Shown here piece by piece: positions 45,210-58,620 of a DNA stretch of 64,000 nucleotides (its first letter is position 1; each line of letters starts with the position of its first letter). This DNA is from Plotosus lineatus (lineage: Eukaryota; Chordata; Actinopteri; Siluriformes; Plotosidae). The stretch is from assembly GCA_024760905.1 (NCBI GenBank), contig CM045729.1:52343580-52407579 (forward strand). The letters are read 5' to 3'. The notes beneath the pieces were generated by a model that was not told the origin of the DNA, searched no databases, and saw only the letters and a list, made by a program, of their open reading frames with translations. A program made the translations under genes and the position numbers.

Positions 45210-48200
45210 GGAGAAGAAAAACACACCCTTGTGTCCATATTGTGATGCTGTAAGTAGAGTGGATAATTAAATAAACCAGTATCTTTGCATTATACACATT
45301 TCTCATGAATATCAGCACATAAATCTGCATTTTTTTTCTTCATGAATTTACAGCTCTTTTGTGTTGACCTGCCATTGTTTTCATAAAGTGGATTCCATTG
45401 AGAATAAGTGGTTACTCCACCACTTAACCATTAACCATTTCAATCTTTGTTTTGTAATTAGAGAAATGTTTTATCCGGTGTCAGATGGTACATGTTCCCA
45501 TATCCAGGGAACGTCTTTTATATTGTCTGATTACATGGTAGTGGGAGCACTCGTTTTCCTGCTTCAGATGTTTCCAAAATGTGTGGAGCGTGTGACAAAG
45601 AACACAGAAGTAACTTATACCTCAATTCCACTCATGTGACTTGTGTGTTGTAGCCGGGCATTAATTCCTGGCCCAATAGGGTTTTGCTTTTATTGGTTTG
45701 TGAAACCAGCATGTCATGAACCAGAAAATTCTTTCCTTGATCAATTTTCATTTTGATCTCAAGATATATTTATGGTGTTAAAATCACAGTATAATTTATC
45801 GTCCTGTATAAGAGTATTTGTCACCTGCATCTCTTTACTGGCAGAATGAACTGCTGATAAATCAATGATAAAGCTGTTTCTATTAAGACAGGAAAGGACT
45901 GAAGATGTCTGGTCAAAAGTATATCTTTGTAAAGTACTCCAAGTTATTTTAGGTGGCTATGTAGCATGTTTTCACAGACAGCCAGCGGATCAGCAGTCAG
46001 GCTGAAGCCAGGCAGCAGCAGAACTAGATCTGCAGCTTCACGTTCTGCTGTTTGAAGTCTGAGAATCTTGGGTTACTCAAAAGTCTTGAGAGAGCCTTAT
46101 AGATTTTATTTTTTTTCTTTTTGGCCCTATAATGACTCTAAAAAATCTATGTAAATAGTGGATTTACTCTTAGAGAAAGCTTCCAAAAACTATTAGAGGG
46201 AATGCAGAAAGCTGATGCCTCAGCATGCTTCATGTTCTGAGAACTTGCAGAAGGGGAAAGTTTCCTGTGTAGATGCCCTAAAAACGACTGTGTGTGTGTG
46301 TGTGTGTGTGTAAATGTAGATGGGGTGTGATACAGACTGAGAAGGCATTTCTGTAATATCACTTACTCTATTGTATTTCATGTTGTACTGTTAAGTTCTA
46401 CTCTATGATATTCTAGTTTTTCTTCTGATATTCTATTCTGTTTTGATATGTTCTAGTCACTAATTTGTTCCTTGCTATTCTATTTCCCCCATATCCTGTT
46501 CAGTTTTGTTCCCTTTCTTTTTGTTCCCTGAAAACTGCAGTTGTCCTCACTCTCACTTTTCTTTTCTTTCAGTGATGAGGATCACAACTGCCTCATTCCC
46601 TCTCCTCTGTCTGTAGGACTGAGTGGTCGAAACCCTCTCATTCTTTCCCAGCTGCCTCAGTCTGGTACAAATTTACAATTTCTTTTCATCCCAACTTGTT
46701 ATTCTTGCTCAATATCTGCTCCAGCCAAAATGCCCCAGCACAGCACATTTTTACCATGGCCTGGATGTGGTTGATCAATTGAACCACTGCTGTTATACTT
46801 GGCTCCTCCACACCCTCCTACTCACTAATCGCTAGTGACACCGGCACCTGTGTGAGGCTATTCAGACCAAGAAGCATGTGGAATAGTCACTGCAAAATAG
46901 CTTAGCCTGACAGAGCAATGCTGTTATTTTACAGCACCATATCCACGATAAAGCGGCAGAAATATGGTCAGACAATCCGGCAAATCCCGCTCTGTTTCCT
47001 CAGGGACTGGAAATTTTCAGAAACATTCATGTGCTGTATAGAGATGCTTTGCTGTTATTAGTTGGAGGCATGACCACAATGTCTTGAATTACACTGAGTA
47101 GCATCACTAAGCTGTTCGAGATGGCGCTGACATTTCTATGCTCTGTATTTTTATATCCCTATCATGATGCTAATCAATTTCGGTAGATTTGTTCTTGGAG
47201 CGTGCAGTAATACTGTGGTCATCTGTTTATTTTGGAAAGACTGTTTATTGTGGTTTACAGTGAAGGTTAACAAGTGCATTGCGTTGTTCTGTCATGTAAA
47301 GTGTTGTCAAGCTGTAATGCCAGTTTTCACTTTAGTCTCATTGAGTGCTCATCAACTTGACTACCTAAGTGAATTGTCACTTGGCTTCATTCTAAACCAC
47401 TGTTTGGCACTTCAAGGTGCCAGAGACCGCAGAGAGAATCATGTCTTGCATAATGTGTTAAGTAGCACAAAACAATCTGCCAGAGTGCAATATTAAGGCT
47501 ATGGGGAGAGTACTAAATGAAAATATAGGTTAAGTAAGAATCAGAATGCTTGTTTGTTATAAGTATGCACCGCACTGCATAAATGTAGACATGGATCAGA
47601 GTTTTGTTAGCTAGGGTGCGAACAGAGGCCTTGGGCGGTGAGTCAGATGTACCACCGCGTAGAAAGTCTGTCAAATTTGCAGTACAAATGATGCATTTAC
47701 CCTCTCTGCAGTCATAATGTGAAATGTGATTATAGTCACTGAGCAAATCTACTGTATTTTAGCATCCATTTGCAGGCAGACAGAGACAGAGGAGGGGGTC
47801 CGAATCCAACGCTGTGTGTTTGTGCTTTGTGTTGAGACAGTCAGTGTTTTTAAAAAGACCATTTTGATTTGCCTCTGATAGAGTAGGCCCTGTCTGGCTC
47901 CACTCATCCTGGGTGATTAGACTAAAACATTTGCTCGTCTTGACTGGAGATCGAAGCAGCTTCACATAACGCTGCTTGATTGAAGGTCGAAATATTTTGA
48001 ATTCTAATGGAGACTGTGTACATGAATTGCCTGAAATAGACTGTAGAATTTCAGCACTTCCTCCCCCTCAGCCACCCCCCACCCCACCCCTCACTCCTAT
48101 CCTCTGTGGCCGCTCTGAAAAGAACGGTTGGGAATGGCTGTGGCTGATGATCATAGAATTACTGGATGGTGATTCTAAACCCCTCAAAGAGGAGTTGCTA

Positions 48201-50850
48201 TGGAGATCTCGTTCCAAACTGAGAAATGATTCCTCGTCTGAAAGGCTGGGGAGAAGAGGGCTGAACACATCATTGTTCAGGTGGTGGTTGGTTAGGAAAT
48301 TGCCAGTGCCTGAGCAATCAGTGCTGCTGCTATAGTTAAGGTTCTAAAACGGTTTGTTCTCTGAATGATGTGGGGCAACAGTGATGTGCATATGATGGTT
48401 CCTTTCAATCAGACTCCACTCAGACTCATGGGGTTGGGAGAAATGACAGAAAGAGTGGGCTCGAATGAAAGAGGAATGAAAACCATTATTGTCTCTCAAA
48501 CCTAATGAAATCTAGGCCTGGTTTGATCTAGTGATCTCTTTCCCTGCATAAATCTTGACGCTAGTCTGAAAGGTTATGTTCTCCATTGAGGCACAAGCAA
48601 TTCCCACTATTTCCTCTTAATAATATTATTTTAATTATGCACAACAGTAATTGACCTTGGTAATCTTTGTAGAATAATTAGTATTTTGATATCACATTTT
48701 ATAAAGGTATGCCTGTCAGCAATAGTGCATGCATTCTGTGGTTATAAAAGTTAGGATTTCTTATTGATTCGCATTATTCTGTGCAATATACACACAGTTA
48801 AATTGAACTAATTTTCTTTTTATATCATGCGGCTTCAAAGTGGCATGACATCGATTCATTTTGTTTGCAATATCAAATACTTTGGTAACCACAGCACAAG
48901 CAAAGCCAGTCCACTATAGTTGTGCATTATCTGATTATTTTTCTGCTCTGAAGACACAGCTGAATTACTTCTTCTGACAGACTCATAAAGTAGCTTTTAT
49001 GGCTGTGAATACCAAGGCAATTGCAGCCGTGTATTTGTGTAGAACCTCTTAAAAGCGAGCCAAGGAATGCCAGTGATATAGATGTTCTCTTCCTTTTTTA
49101 CATGTGAATACTTGCAAAGGAAGTCTACTGCTGCTGAACACTGTAATTTGAGTGAATGATGTTGATCACATGATCTTCTAGCCATCATAAACAGATGATA
49201 AGAACATTTTCTGCACCAGTCGTAAATTTGTTGTTTATCGCCGCCACCCCACCCCCACATAAAACAAAATCAGGTTAATTTCAAAAATCTTTTGATTGAA
49301 TCTTTTTGTGCTTTTTAAAGTACCGAATGTGAAAGAATTCATCGGTATTAATTTCTCACTTCACTTGCAGGACACATAGTATAGTACTGTATAAGAAAAC
49401 TAATTATTAATTAAACCAGCCAGTCAATAAACCATTCAACAGATCTGGTCTTTGTACGCTTAATTATCAACTCATCAAATTGACTATTTTAAGACATTAT
49501 CTGTTGCACAATCTCTCTGTATTACAGAACAGGAAAAAGTGTGTATAGCTAAGAGCACTTTGTAACTGTGTGTTTTGTTTTGATTACACACACACATGCA
49601 TTAGAGTCTATGTGAGTACACATGTGAGGTGTGTAGGTGGGTGTGTTTACTTGCAATCACTTGCCAGCTGTTCTGTTTTCAGTGAGAATGATCCAGTCAG
49701 GCAGACTCTTTTAAACATAAAGGCCTTTGTTGGGTCAAAACAGTAAAGACACACCTGCTAATGGGCTTTCCAAACATACAGTAACTAATACACAGCAGTA
49801 AAATGTTAAGTGCCAGATAGACTTGACTTCTAAAGCTCCCCCTACCTCCCCTACTTGCTTTTACAGTCTTACTTGTGGCTTGCTGTGGCGCCGTAGCCTC
49901 ATAACACAGAGGTCTCTTCAGTCCTGTTGTTAAAGCGTTTCCCTTTGTTTTTGTGTCCTCTTTGCCAGCTATCTTTGTATGTTCTGGAGAAATACAAGTT
50001 CCTGACATGTTGTAACTGATGTCTGTAAATAGTGTATATGATGATAAAGGGGCATGACTCAGATTTGTTAAAGTTAAAAAAAATTCTGAAAAATATCACT
50101 TAATTTATTAATAAGCTTGTTTGAAATGTATGAGTGTGAGTGGTTCAAGTTCAGCAGTTTTCCTGTCCTGTGTCCTAATAATACAATACTTGCATATATC
50201 CATCTGGGTGCTGGTGCCAATTTGTATAATGCATTGTAAAAAAAAAAAAAAAGAAAATAAGATTTTGTACATTCACATGTCTTTGGATCATTTTTAGGCT
50301 TGATTACAGCATACATCCACGATTGTATCCACAACATTTATTTCCTTCAAAAGCTGCATTAATTTTTCAATGAACTCTTCTATTGACTGCAGGGGAGTCT
50401 AAATACTTTGACTGAGCGAGCCCTATGAATCCTTAGACTGTCAACCTAGAATATGCCTGTGCCATCAGGAAAGAAAATTATCCATTGATGGAATAAGTTG
50501 GTCATTCAAATTGATCAGTTAACTTCATTTTATTGTCACAAACAATTGCTGAGATTTAACCTGATCATCTGAAGAAATCGCAGATCATATCATTGCTTCC
50601 AGAGACAGCAGTCACCATGTATGATGGGTGCATCATTACATTTTACATGCTTCCCTTCATATCCTGGATGCACCTACTGCTCTGGAACATGGAAAATCTG
50701 GACACATCAGACAAAACATGACCTTTTCCATTGCTAAGAAAATTTTCTTGTGTTGGTCCATTGGTCATGGGGCAGAGCGGGGGTTGTTATTGAATATTAT
50801 CTTTTTGTATATGTGTCTTTCCCATCCAGTAGAGATTTAGCTTACTCTAG
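45210..50850. other. Gene-free flank upstream of sp9
   Basis: No exon chain, RNA gene or clear transposon found. A TG run lies at 46290-46310. Mostly unique-looking sequence. Blocks at 47760-48340 and 48590-49190 are repeat-poor and could hold regulatory elements. Confidence 0.4.
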
Positions 50851-50852
50851 TT

Positions 50853-51477
50853 CAGTGGTTCCTAACCTGGGTTCGATCGAACCCTAGGGGTTCGGTGAGT
50901 CAGTCTCAGGGGTTCGGCGGCGGTTAAGACACACACCTGACTCATATTCATGATGACACGCCCCGTCGTGTGATTTCTTTCTTAATGTTTTAATCCATAC
51001 TATGTTGAGTAAAAAAAAGAAAGTGTTCGGACGAATATGTACAACATGGATTCACATATATAACGGAATGTGATTTGCATGATTTGCAAAGTCGGATCAA
51101 CCCTGTGCTGACTGACGTATACGTACATGTATATGTACATATAATATCAATATACATATTTCAAAAATAATGCATAAGATATAAATAAAACAAATACACA
51201 CACATACAGACGCACATGCGCGCATGCACTCAGATGCGCACCTCACATAAAAATGTAAATTATTGTGATGGGGGGAGTTCATGCATTGTATTGGTTTTGT
51301 TCTTTGAACACAGTGATGTTAATGCACGGTTCATTTTGGTGCCCCAGTAAAAACATATACGATGTCTTGAATTTGAAAAAAAAAAAATCATATTTTCTTT
51401 TTCACTACAGAAGGGTTCGGTGAATAACATATGAAACTGGTGGGGTTCAGTACCTCCAACAAGGTTAAGAACCACTG
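50853..51477. mobile_element. hAT non-autonomous element with perfect 8-bp target duplication
   Basis: Ends CAGTGGTTCCTAACCTGGGT and (reverse complement) CAGTGGTTCTTAACCTTGTT. Flanks are CTCTAGTT at 50845-50852 and 51478-51485. The subterminal part carries repeated GGGGTTCGG motifs. The interior 51090-51275 resembles part of the Tigger-like element at 3739. Confidence 0.92.
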
Positions 51478-51540
51478 CTCTAGTTAGAAAATTAATGTCA
51501 GGAGACATGGTTATTTGATCAGTTCACTGTGAGATTTAGG

Positions 51541-51843
51541 GTAGTGGAGGCCTGGTGGTAAGGTGCTGGATCACTGATCCCAAGGTTGGGGGTTCAAGCC
51601 CCACTCTCAACAGGTTGTCACGGTCCCCCCAGTGCAGTTAACTCTATTGTGAAAGGCATGTAAAAGAACCATTGATGACTTTTGTCAAGAGAAGGCTGCA
51701 TAGCCGCCAGTATGTTTCCACCCTGCAACGGCCTGGAGAGTTCCCCAGGGTGTACTCTGCCCTCACCCAGAGACTGCTGAGATGGCCGCCAGCCTCCCCA
51801 CGACTATAATCAGGATTAAGTGGTTCAGAAAATGAATGAATAA
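51541..51843 (+). mobile_element. tRNA-headed SINE (GGCAGTGGTGG family, AGGATTAAG tail)
   Basis: GTGGAGGCCTGGTGGTAAGG, B box GGGGGTTCAAGCCCC, GTAAAAGAACCATTGATGAC, tail ATCAGGATTAAGTGGTTCAG then ATGAATGAATAAAT. Confidence 0.85.
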
Positions 51844-52064
51844 ATAAGTTCACTTAAACATGCTCACAAATATTGGATAACATTTAGATTTCTACTTCAA
51901 CAGTGAGTTATATGTAAACAGTTATACATACGTAGTAGCTTATGTCGGCTAGCATTGCATGAGTGAAAGCTCTTCATGGTGGTTGGTGAGATATTTAATT
52001 AAATTGATGGCTTATTAGCAGAACATCTACTTAGCAAGAAAAACTGACTTTGTAAATTTCTGCC

Positions 52065-52192
52065 CTGTGATGGCCTGGCGAGTTGTCCAGGGTGTACTCT
52101 GCCCTCGCCCAGAGTCAGCTGAAAGGGGCACCAGCCTCCCTGCGACCCTAATTAGGATTAAGCGGTTCAGAAAATGAATGAATGAATGAATG
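52065..52192 (+). mobile_element. SINE 3' tail fragment
   Basis: CCCTGTGATGGCCTGGCGAG, GTCCAGGGTGTACTCTGCCC, CCCTAATTAGGATTAAGCGG and (AATG)n. 5'-truncated copy. Confidence 0.85.
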
Positions 52193-53129
52193 ACTGTGAG
52201 GTTTAAGTATTCTCCAAAGGGCAAGCTATTGAGATTACGGATGCTTCAACTAAATTAGATCAGCTTTCGAGTATGCCAGGAGTTTCAAATTTTTTCACAG
52301 AAGTACTTCAAGACATATATGTTTATTTCTAAAATTCTGCAAGCTATAATTTAATTTTTTTCAACAAGTGTAGCCACTCACAATAAACAAGCAAGTCATA
52401 AGCACAATAATCACAATATTATATAATACAATTATAATATTGCACGTGACCTGTAATTAATATAGAAAGGAATTGGAAGCCTACATTGGTCTGGCCTGGC
52501 AGGCCTGTCAACGTTACTTTCTCCAGTATTTTAACTTGTGTGTCATTCTGGGAAGCACTCAGGCAAACATGTGTATTCAGATGACAAACACCAACTCTCA
52601 GTGTCACCCTAAACTTGTGCCTGTACAAAGAATTTATAGTTTTGACTTTGCATGCTTTCAACTGTCAAAACTGGGACCGTTATAGAGACAATTCTGTTCC
52701 AATTCAAAATTAGGTGGGAAGAGCTGAATTGGAATGATATTTTGGGCTAGTACACAGATATTGCCCTTGCCATATTAATCACAGAGGTAACCAAATGTTA
52801 CGCAAATGTCTGGCTCAAGTAATGCAGAAATGCAGATGCAAAGATACAGAACTTGTATAAAAGGTTTAATAACTAACCAGGCAGATATATCCATAATCAC
52901 AGTTCCAGCTTATAGTCAGGCAGACATGGATCAAATGATTAATCAAAAAAGCAGAGCAAACTCACAGTCGTACAACAGGAAAGAATAAATTAGATCTATT
53001 ATTAATAGATAGGTGTGGAAAATACTGTACTGGATAAGGATGGAGACAGGAGGGAACTGTGACAGAGCAACCCCAAGTATGCTATTCCCAGAGCACCAAA
53101 GTCCTCACTCCTGGGTGGACCCGATCCTC

Positions 53130-53375
53130 TGGTTGTTGGCCTGAAACTTGGAGTAAGCCCTGGAGCGGAATCAGCCTGTCAGCCCGTGACAAAAACACTC
53201 AGATACTCCCTGTTGGCCTCAGGTCAGGACACTGGAGTGGAGGCCAACCTGTCAGCTTCAGAGGAGGACATTAGAATCGAGGCCACCTTGTTGACCTCAA
53301 AGGAGAACGCTGGAGTTTAGGCAGACAGATTGGCCTCAAAAGAGAACACCAGAGTGGAGGCTGGCTTTTACGCAA
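53130..53375. repeat. Degenerate minisatellite, period about 48-50 bp
   Basis: Units resemble each other around GGACACTGGAGTGGAGGCCA, GACATTAGAATCGAGGCCAC, AACGCTGGAGTTTAGGCAGA and AACACCAGAGTGGAGGCTGG. Each is followed by a TGTCAGC/TTGACCTCA-like half. Confidence 0.75.
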
Positions 53376-53439
53376 CACAGGCTTGGCAGCATGCCATAAT
53401 CTCCTGGACATCCTTGTTTCTACCACCAACACCTTCTTC

Positions 53440-55775
53440 TTTTTTTCCTTTTGTCTGTTCCCTTCAGGGGTCACCACAACGAATCATCTGCTTCCATCTC
53501 ACCCCATCCTCTGCAGCTTTTCTTACACCAACTACCTTCATGTCCCCCTTCACCACATCCATTAATCCTCTCTTTGGTGTTCCTCAAGGCCTTCTGCCTG
53601 GTAGTTCCAACCTCAGCATCCTACTACCAATACATTCTTATACCAATATATTCTCTCTCGGCACCCTGTCATATGCTTTCTCCAGATCCACAAAGGCACA
53701 ATGCAGCTCCCTCTGACCTTCTCCCTCTGTACTTCTCTATTAACATCCTCAAAGCAAACACTGCATCTGTGGTGCCCTTTCTTGGCATGAAACCAAACTT
53801 TTGTTCACAAATGCTGACCTCTGCACTTAGTCTAGCTTCCACTATTCTTTCCCATAACTTGATCGTATGGCTCATCAACTTTATCCCTCTGTAGTTGCCA
53901 CAACTCTGCACAACTCCCTTGTTCTTAAAAATGGGCACTAGCACACTTCTCCTCCATTCCTCCGGCGTCCTCTCGCTCTCTAAGTCCTTGTTGAATGTTC
54001 TTGTCAAAATGTCTACTGCTACCTCTCCTAGACACTTCCATACCTCCACAGATATGTCATCAGGACCAACTGCCTTTCCACTCTTCATCCTCTTCAATGC
54101 CCTCCTCACTTCAACCTTACTAATCTTTGCTACTTCCAGGTCCTCAGCAGTCACCTCTTCTGCTCTTTGTTGTCTCCCATTTTCCTCATTCATCAGCTCT
54201 TCAAAGCACTCTTTCCATCTTCCCAGCACACTTCTGTCATCAGTCAGTACATTTCCCTCTCTGTCCGTAATCACCTTAAATTGCTGCATGTCCTTCCCAT
54301 CTCTCTTTCTGTGCTGTACCAACCTGTATAAATTATTTCCTCCCTCCATACTGTCCAACCTAGCATACAAGTCATCATATGTCCTCTGTTTGGCCTTTTG
54401 TCACCGCTATCTTCGCCTTATGCTGCATCTCTCTGTACTCCTGTTTACTCTCTTCAGTCATCCCTATGTCCCACTTCTTCTTAGCTAACCTCTTCCTTTG
54501 TACACACTCCTGCATTTCCTCATTCCACCACCAAGTCTCCTTATTTACTTTCCTTCCAGAGGACACACCAAGTACCCTCTTACCTCTCTCTCAGATCACA
54601 TTAGCTGTAGTTGTCCAGTCATCTGGAAGCACTTCCTGTCCACCCAAAGCCTGTTTCAACTCCTCCTTGAAGACAACACGACACTCTTCCTTTTTCAGCT
54701 TCCACCACTTTGTCCTCTGCTCTGCCTTTGCCATATTCACCTTCCTCACCATCAGTGTCATCCTGCACACTACCATCCTATGCTGTCTGGGAACACTCTC
54801 ACCCACTACTACTTTGCAGTCACTGACTTCCTTCAAATTACATCGTCTACACAAGATGTAGTCTACCTGTGTGCTCCTACCTCTGCTTTTATAAATCACC
54901 CTATGCTCCAGTCTCTTCTAGTAGAAAGTATTCACCACAGCCATTTCCATCCTTTTTGAAAAATCTATCAACATCTGTCTTTCTGTGTTCTTTTCCTGGA
55001 TACCAAACCTTCCCATCACTTCCTCATCCCCTCTGTTGAATGCACCAACATGTCCATTGAAGTCTGCACCAATGATCACTCTTTCACCTCTGGGAGTACT
55101 CTGCATCACTTCATCTAACTCACTTCAGAATCTCTCCTTCTCTTCCATCTCACATCTTGCCTGTGGGGCATAAGCACTAACAACATTGAACATCACGCCT
55201 TCAATTTCTAACTTGAGACTCATCACTCTGTCTGACACTCTTTTCACTTCTAGAACATTCCTGACAAACCCTTCTTTCAAGATGACTCCTGCTCCATTTC
55301 TCTTCCCATCCACACCATGATAAAACAGCTTAACCCTGCACCTAAGCTTCTAGCCTTGCTACCTTTCCACCTGGTCTCCTGAATACACAGTATGTCCACC
55401 TTCCTCCTCTGCATCATGTCAGCCAGCTCTCTATCTTTTCCTGTCATGGTTCCAACATTCAAAGTCCCTACTTTCAGTCCTACGCTCATGCATTTCCTCT
55501 TCTCTCTCTGCCTATGGAAATGCTTCCCGCCTCTCGTTCAACCAACAGTAGTCCAGTTTCCACCAGCACCCTGTTGTAACAGCACTGATGGCAGTTGTTA
55601 ACCCAGGCTTCGACCAAGCTGATTTGGAAGTCATATTAATGATTCACATGTTTGATTTGGCATAGGTTTTACATTGGATGCCCTTCCTGACACAACCCTC
55701 TGCATTTATCCATAACCTGCTTGGGACCGGCGTGAGAAAGAACACTGGCTTAAGGCTGCCCCCCCCGAACCTGTC
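53440..55775 (-). mobile_element. RTE-like LINE with endonuclease and partial RT, internally deleted
   Basis: Minus-strand frames in order: GTLNVGTMTGKDRELADMMQ and DILCIQETRWKG (endonuclease start), FNVVSAYAPQ, VIIGADFNGHVG, a QVDYILCRR block, linker NKETWWWNEEMQ, then the 53669-54370 frame with RRALKRMKSGKAVGPDDIS, GNYRGIKLMSHTIKLWERIV and EQKFGFMPRKGTTDAVFALR. It then reads FVDLEKAYDRVPRE and jumps at once to the 3' end (RMLRLELPGRRP-type sequence), so the RT catalytic FADD region is deleted. It ends in an (AAG)n-like tail. Several frameshifts and stops. Confidence 0.9.
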
Positions 55776-55787
55776 GTGGCTGCATCA

Positions 55788-55855
55788 TCATCATCATCAT
55801 CATTATTATTATTATTTTAATTCTTCTTCTTCTTCTTCGTTTTTTTCTTGTTATT
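55788..55855. repeat. (CAT)n(ATT)n(TTC)n compound microsatellite
   Basis: Simple repeats at the 5' edge of the LINE. Confidence 0.95.
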
Positions 55856-56064
55856 ATTATCCCCTCAGGGTTTCACCACCAGCACCTTGTTCACTGTTGT
55901 CTCCAAGATGCTGTGTGTTAAGGTGATTAACTTCATATGAGTAATGTGGCAGAGTAAGGAGATGTCTGCACTAACATGGTGCCACGTGGGATAGGTCCTG
56001 CAAAACGAAACTTCAAAAAACTTTAGCTTCAAAGCACGAATGAGGTGCTGCTTCCCCCAAAAGT

Positions 56065-56173
56065 GGGGCCAGTGGCGTACTGGTTAGGGTGCTGCGCTCA
56101 TGACTGGGAGGTTGTGTGTTCAAATCCCAGATAGACCCCTACTGTGCTAAGACCCTTACGCAAGGTCCTAACC
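56065..56173 (+). mobile_element. SINE head cut off by a hAT-like element
   Basis: GGGGCCAGTGGCGTACTGGT, B box GTTCAAATCCCAG, ACTGTGCTAAGACCC, then abruptly the hAT end CAGTGCTTGTCAATTATT at 56174. Confidence 0.75.
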
Positions 56174-56690
56174 CAGTGCTTGTCAATTATTTTCTGTGGC
56201 ACCCCCTCTAGGAAGAAAAAAACATTTTACGCCTCCCACCGCCCCAAGAGCGACTATAAATAGAATTATTTGTCTATAAAATTGTTATTAGTACACCTCT
56301 GCATAACATTGTTTCTTTATTAACATTAAAAATAAAAAAGAAAGAAATTTAGTTCAACTTACAATAAATAAAAACTTCATTAACATTCTTTTTTAATCTG
56401 TAACAGAAAAGATTTAAAGTGCACCAATGTGCCTGAAATTACACAAAATACATCCTTATTAAACTCACTCGACTTATTTATGTCTTAATATCTCCGTCTC
56501 TCTCCACCTTTCTCTTCGTTCCTGTTAGAAATGATTCCGTGTTGTTTCTTGAGGGGTTGTGGACTGCACTTCATATCGTTTGCTCCTGCGAAAAACCGCG
56601 ACACCACAGTGCTACAATGAGAGCGCCACTGCCAACTACTGGAGTGGAGGTGCAATTATACTTAATTTTCCTACAGTTTCGAGAAAAGCA
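56174..56690. mobile_element. hAT-like non-autonomous element, copy 1 (3' end lost)
   Basis: Starts CAGTGCTTGTCAATTATT. It shares TTATTTGTCTATAAAATTGT, ACATTAAAAATAAAAAAGAA-type sequence and CTACTGGAGTGGAGGTGCAA with copy 2 at 59208-60059, then diverges. Confidence 0.75.
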
Positions 56691-57392
56691 AGTGAACTAC
56701 TTTCGGTGGAGCGCCTCACATGCTTGTAAGCATTGATTGGCTGTTTTAAGCTTCATGTAAAGTGACTCGGCTCAACTTCATGTAAAGTGACTATCCATCG
56801 ACCATCGGAACCATTTACAAACAGAAAAATCGCATCATAGAGAATGTTAACGGTTATATTTGATACTGTATTTGATATCTGATGAGTGAATTTGAATAAA
56901 CTTTATCTATTTGAAATTATTTTGCTTGAATTTAATTTATTTGAAATTAATGTTGATATTATTTGACATATTTGATATTATTTTACAATGTTATGTTTAT
57001 AATAATTGATTTAGGGGTGTTTTATGAGATACAGTAATGGTATTTATGGATGTATAGTACAGTATGAACGTCATACGTCACTGAAACATACAGTAACAAC
57101 TTCAACTTACGTTCGGCTGTCCAGAACCAAACAAAAGTGTAAGTTGGGGAGCGTCTGTAGTTTCATACAACCTGGTGGGGCTAAGAATAGGAGCAAGAAT
57201 GTTTTCTGATGCACTATGTTTCAGTAGAGAAAGGTGGAGGCAAGGATGTAGAACTGAATGTAGCTTTCTTGGGGAACCAGTCAGTCATGTTCAGAAAACA
57301 GTCGAAGAATTTGAAGAACTAAAGAAACCTATGACGGCACAGTGCCAAATATGAGAGGACTAAATCACTATGTATAAGGGAACACCATCCAT

Positions 57393-57699
57393 AGGTAAAG
57401 TCCTCTGGGCTTTTTACACCCAAGCTATAGTGGCTCATCAGTGCTTATCCCCGGTTTCCATAGTGTGAAGTGACTAGGAATACAACTCCTCCTGGATGGG
57501 ACGCTAGTCCATCGCAGGTTACCTTCCCAGTATATTTTTACTGGTACCCATTTACTGTATACTGCTGGGTGAACAGAGGCATACTTGTGGTTAAGACCTT
57601 GCCCAGGGGTCTTAGCACAGTGAGGGGCTAACTGGGATTTGAACACACAACCTCCCAGTCATGAGCACAGCACCCTAACCACTATGCCACCGGCCCCAC
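57393..57699 (-). mobile_element. tRNA-headed SINE (GGGGCYGG family)
   Basis: Minus strand: GGGGCCGGTGGCATAGTGGT, GTGTTCAAATCCCAGTTAGC, TGGGAAGGTAACCTGCGATG, end GGACTTTACCTA. Near-complete; compare 7811-8126. Confidence 0.85.
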
Positions 57700-58516
57700 A
57701 TAACACCACACATAGTGCACAGAGAATTAATCACATGTGTAGGCAGTATTTCTGGTCTTGTCCTGTTTACCAGCGTTTCTTCCGAGCCTTTTAGAAACAT
57801 TATAGATGAGTCCTTCAGCCTCATCAAAACAGAATCAATGAGAATGACATTCACGCTGTGTCAAATATAGGTGAGATTGACTGTGACATCAGTATAGGTG
57901 TGTATGTACAGTAGATTACAGTACACATACTACAGTATGACAGAGTTTAACTGAGTGTCCGTCCAGAAAGGCCCTGTACCTTTTTTTGTTTTTGTTTTAA
58001 CTATTTCTCATAGCAAAGGATATCAGATTGTCCATTAAGCGACCCTTAAAAGAAATTTTGTCGTCTTTACCTTGTATGAGCACTGACCATATCAAACCAT
58101 GCCCTAGATGATTGCAGTACACATTTACTGGAGCAAATTACCTTTGCAGACTTCCCTGGGTCCTGCAGAAATTGTGCACTGTGCATGAGTGGTGCCTCCA
58201 ACCACCCAGCTCTGGTTAGGGACCCTTGCATGCATGGCAAAGTACTCTGTCATGCATCTTTCAATTTTTCCCTGTAGGGAAACACATTGCTTGGTTAAAT
58301 TAAAATATTTTCAATGTGGACATGTTAATAAACCCCCAAGTCTTAGAAAAAAAACTGTGTACTGTCAGAAGTGTTTACATTTTGTGACTGATTCCTTTTA
58401 AGTACCCTTTCTTTTATCCGAGAGATGCACTTTTTCAGTCTAATTAGCATTTGTAGCTAATAGAGAAACATTTAAAATACATTTAAATTTTTTATTAAAG
58501 TACTTAATCACATTAG

Positions 58517-58620
58517 ATGACCTTGCGAGCTGTCCAGGGTGTATTCTGCCCTCGCCCAGAGTCTACAGGGATCTTCACGACCCTAATGAAGACTTAATGA
58601 TTCAGAAAATGAATGAATGA
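58517..58620 (+). mobile_element. SINE 3' tail fragment
   Basis: ATGACCTTGCGAGCTGTCCA, GGTGTATTCTGCCCTCGCCC, CAGAAAATGAATGAATGA. Followed by a TG/G run (58620-58652). Confidence 0.75.

Noticed and set aside
44633..45238. 201-residue minus-strand frame
   Set aside because: No domain, low-complexity start from a CA/C run, and it overlaps a candidate regulatory block. It looks like a chance frame.
53330..54959. Plus-strand Ser/Leu/His-rich frames of 100-200 residues
   Set aside because: Antisense of the RTE-like LINE on the minus strand.
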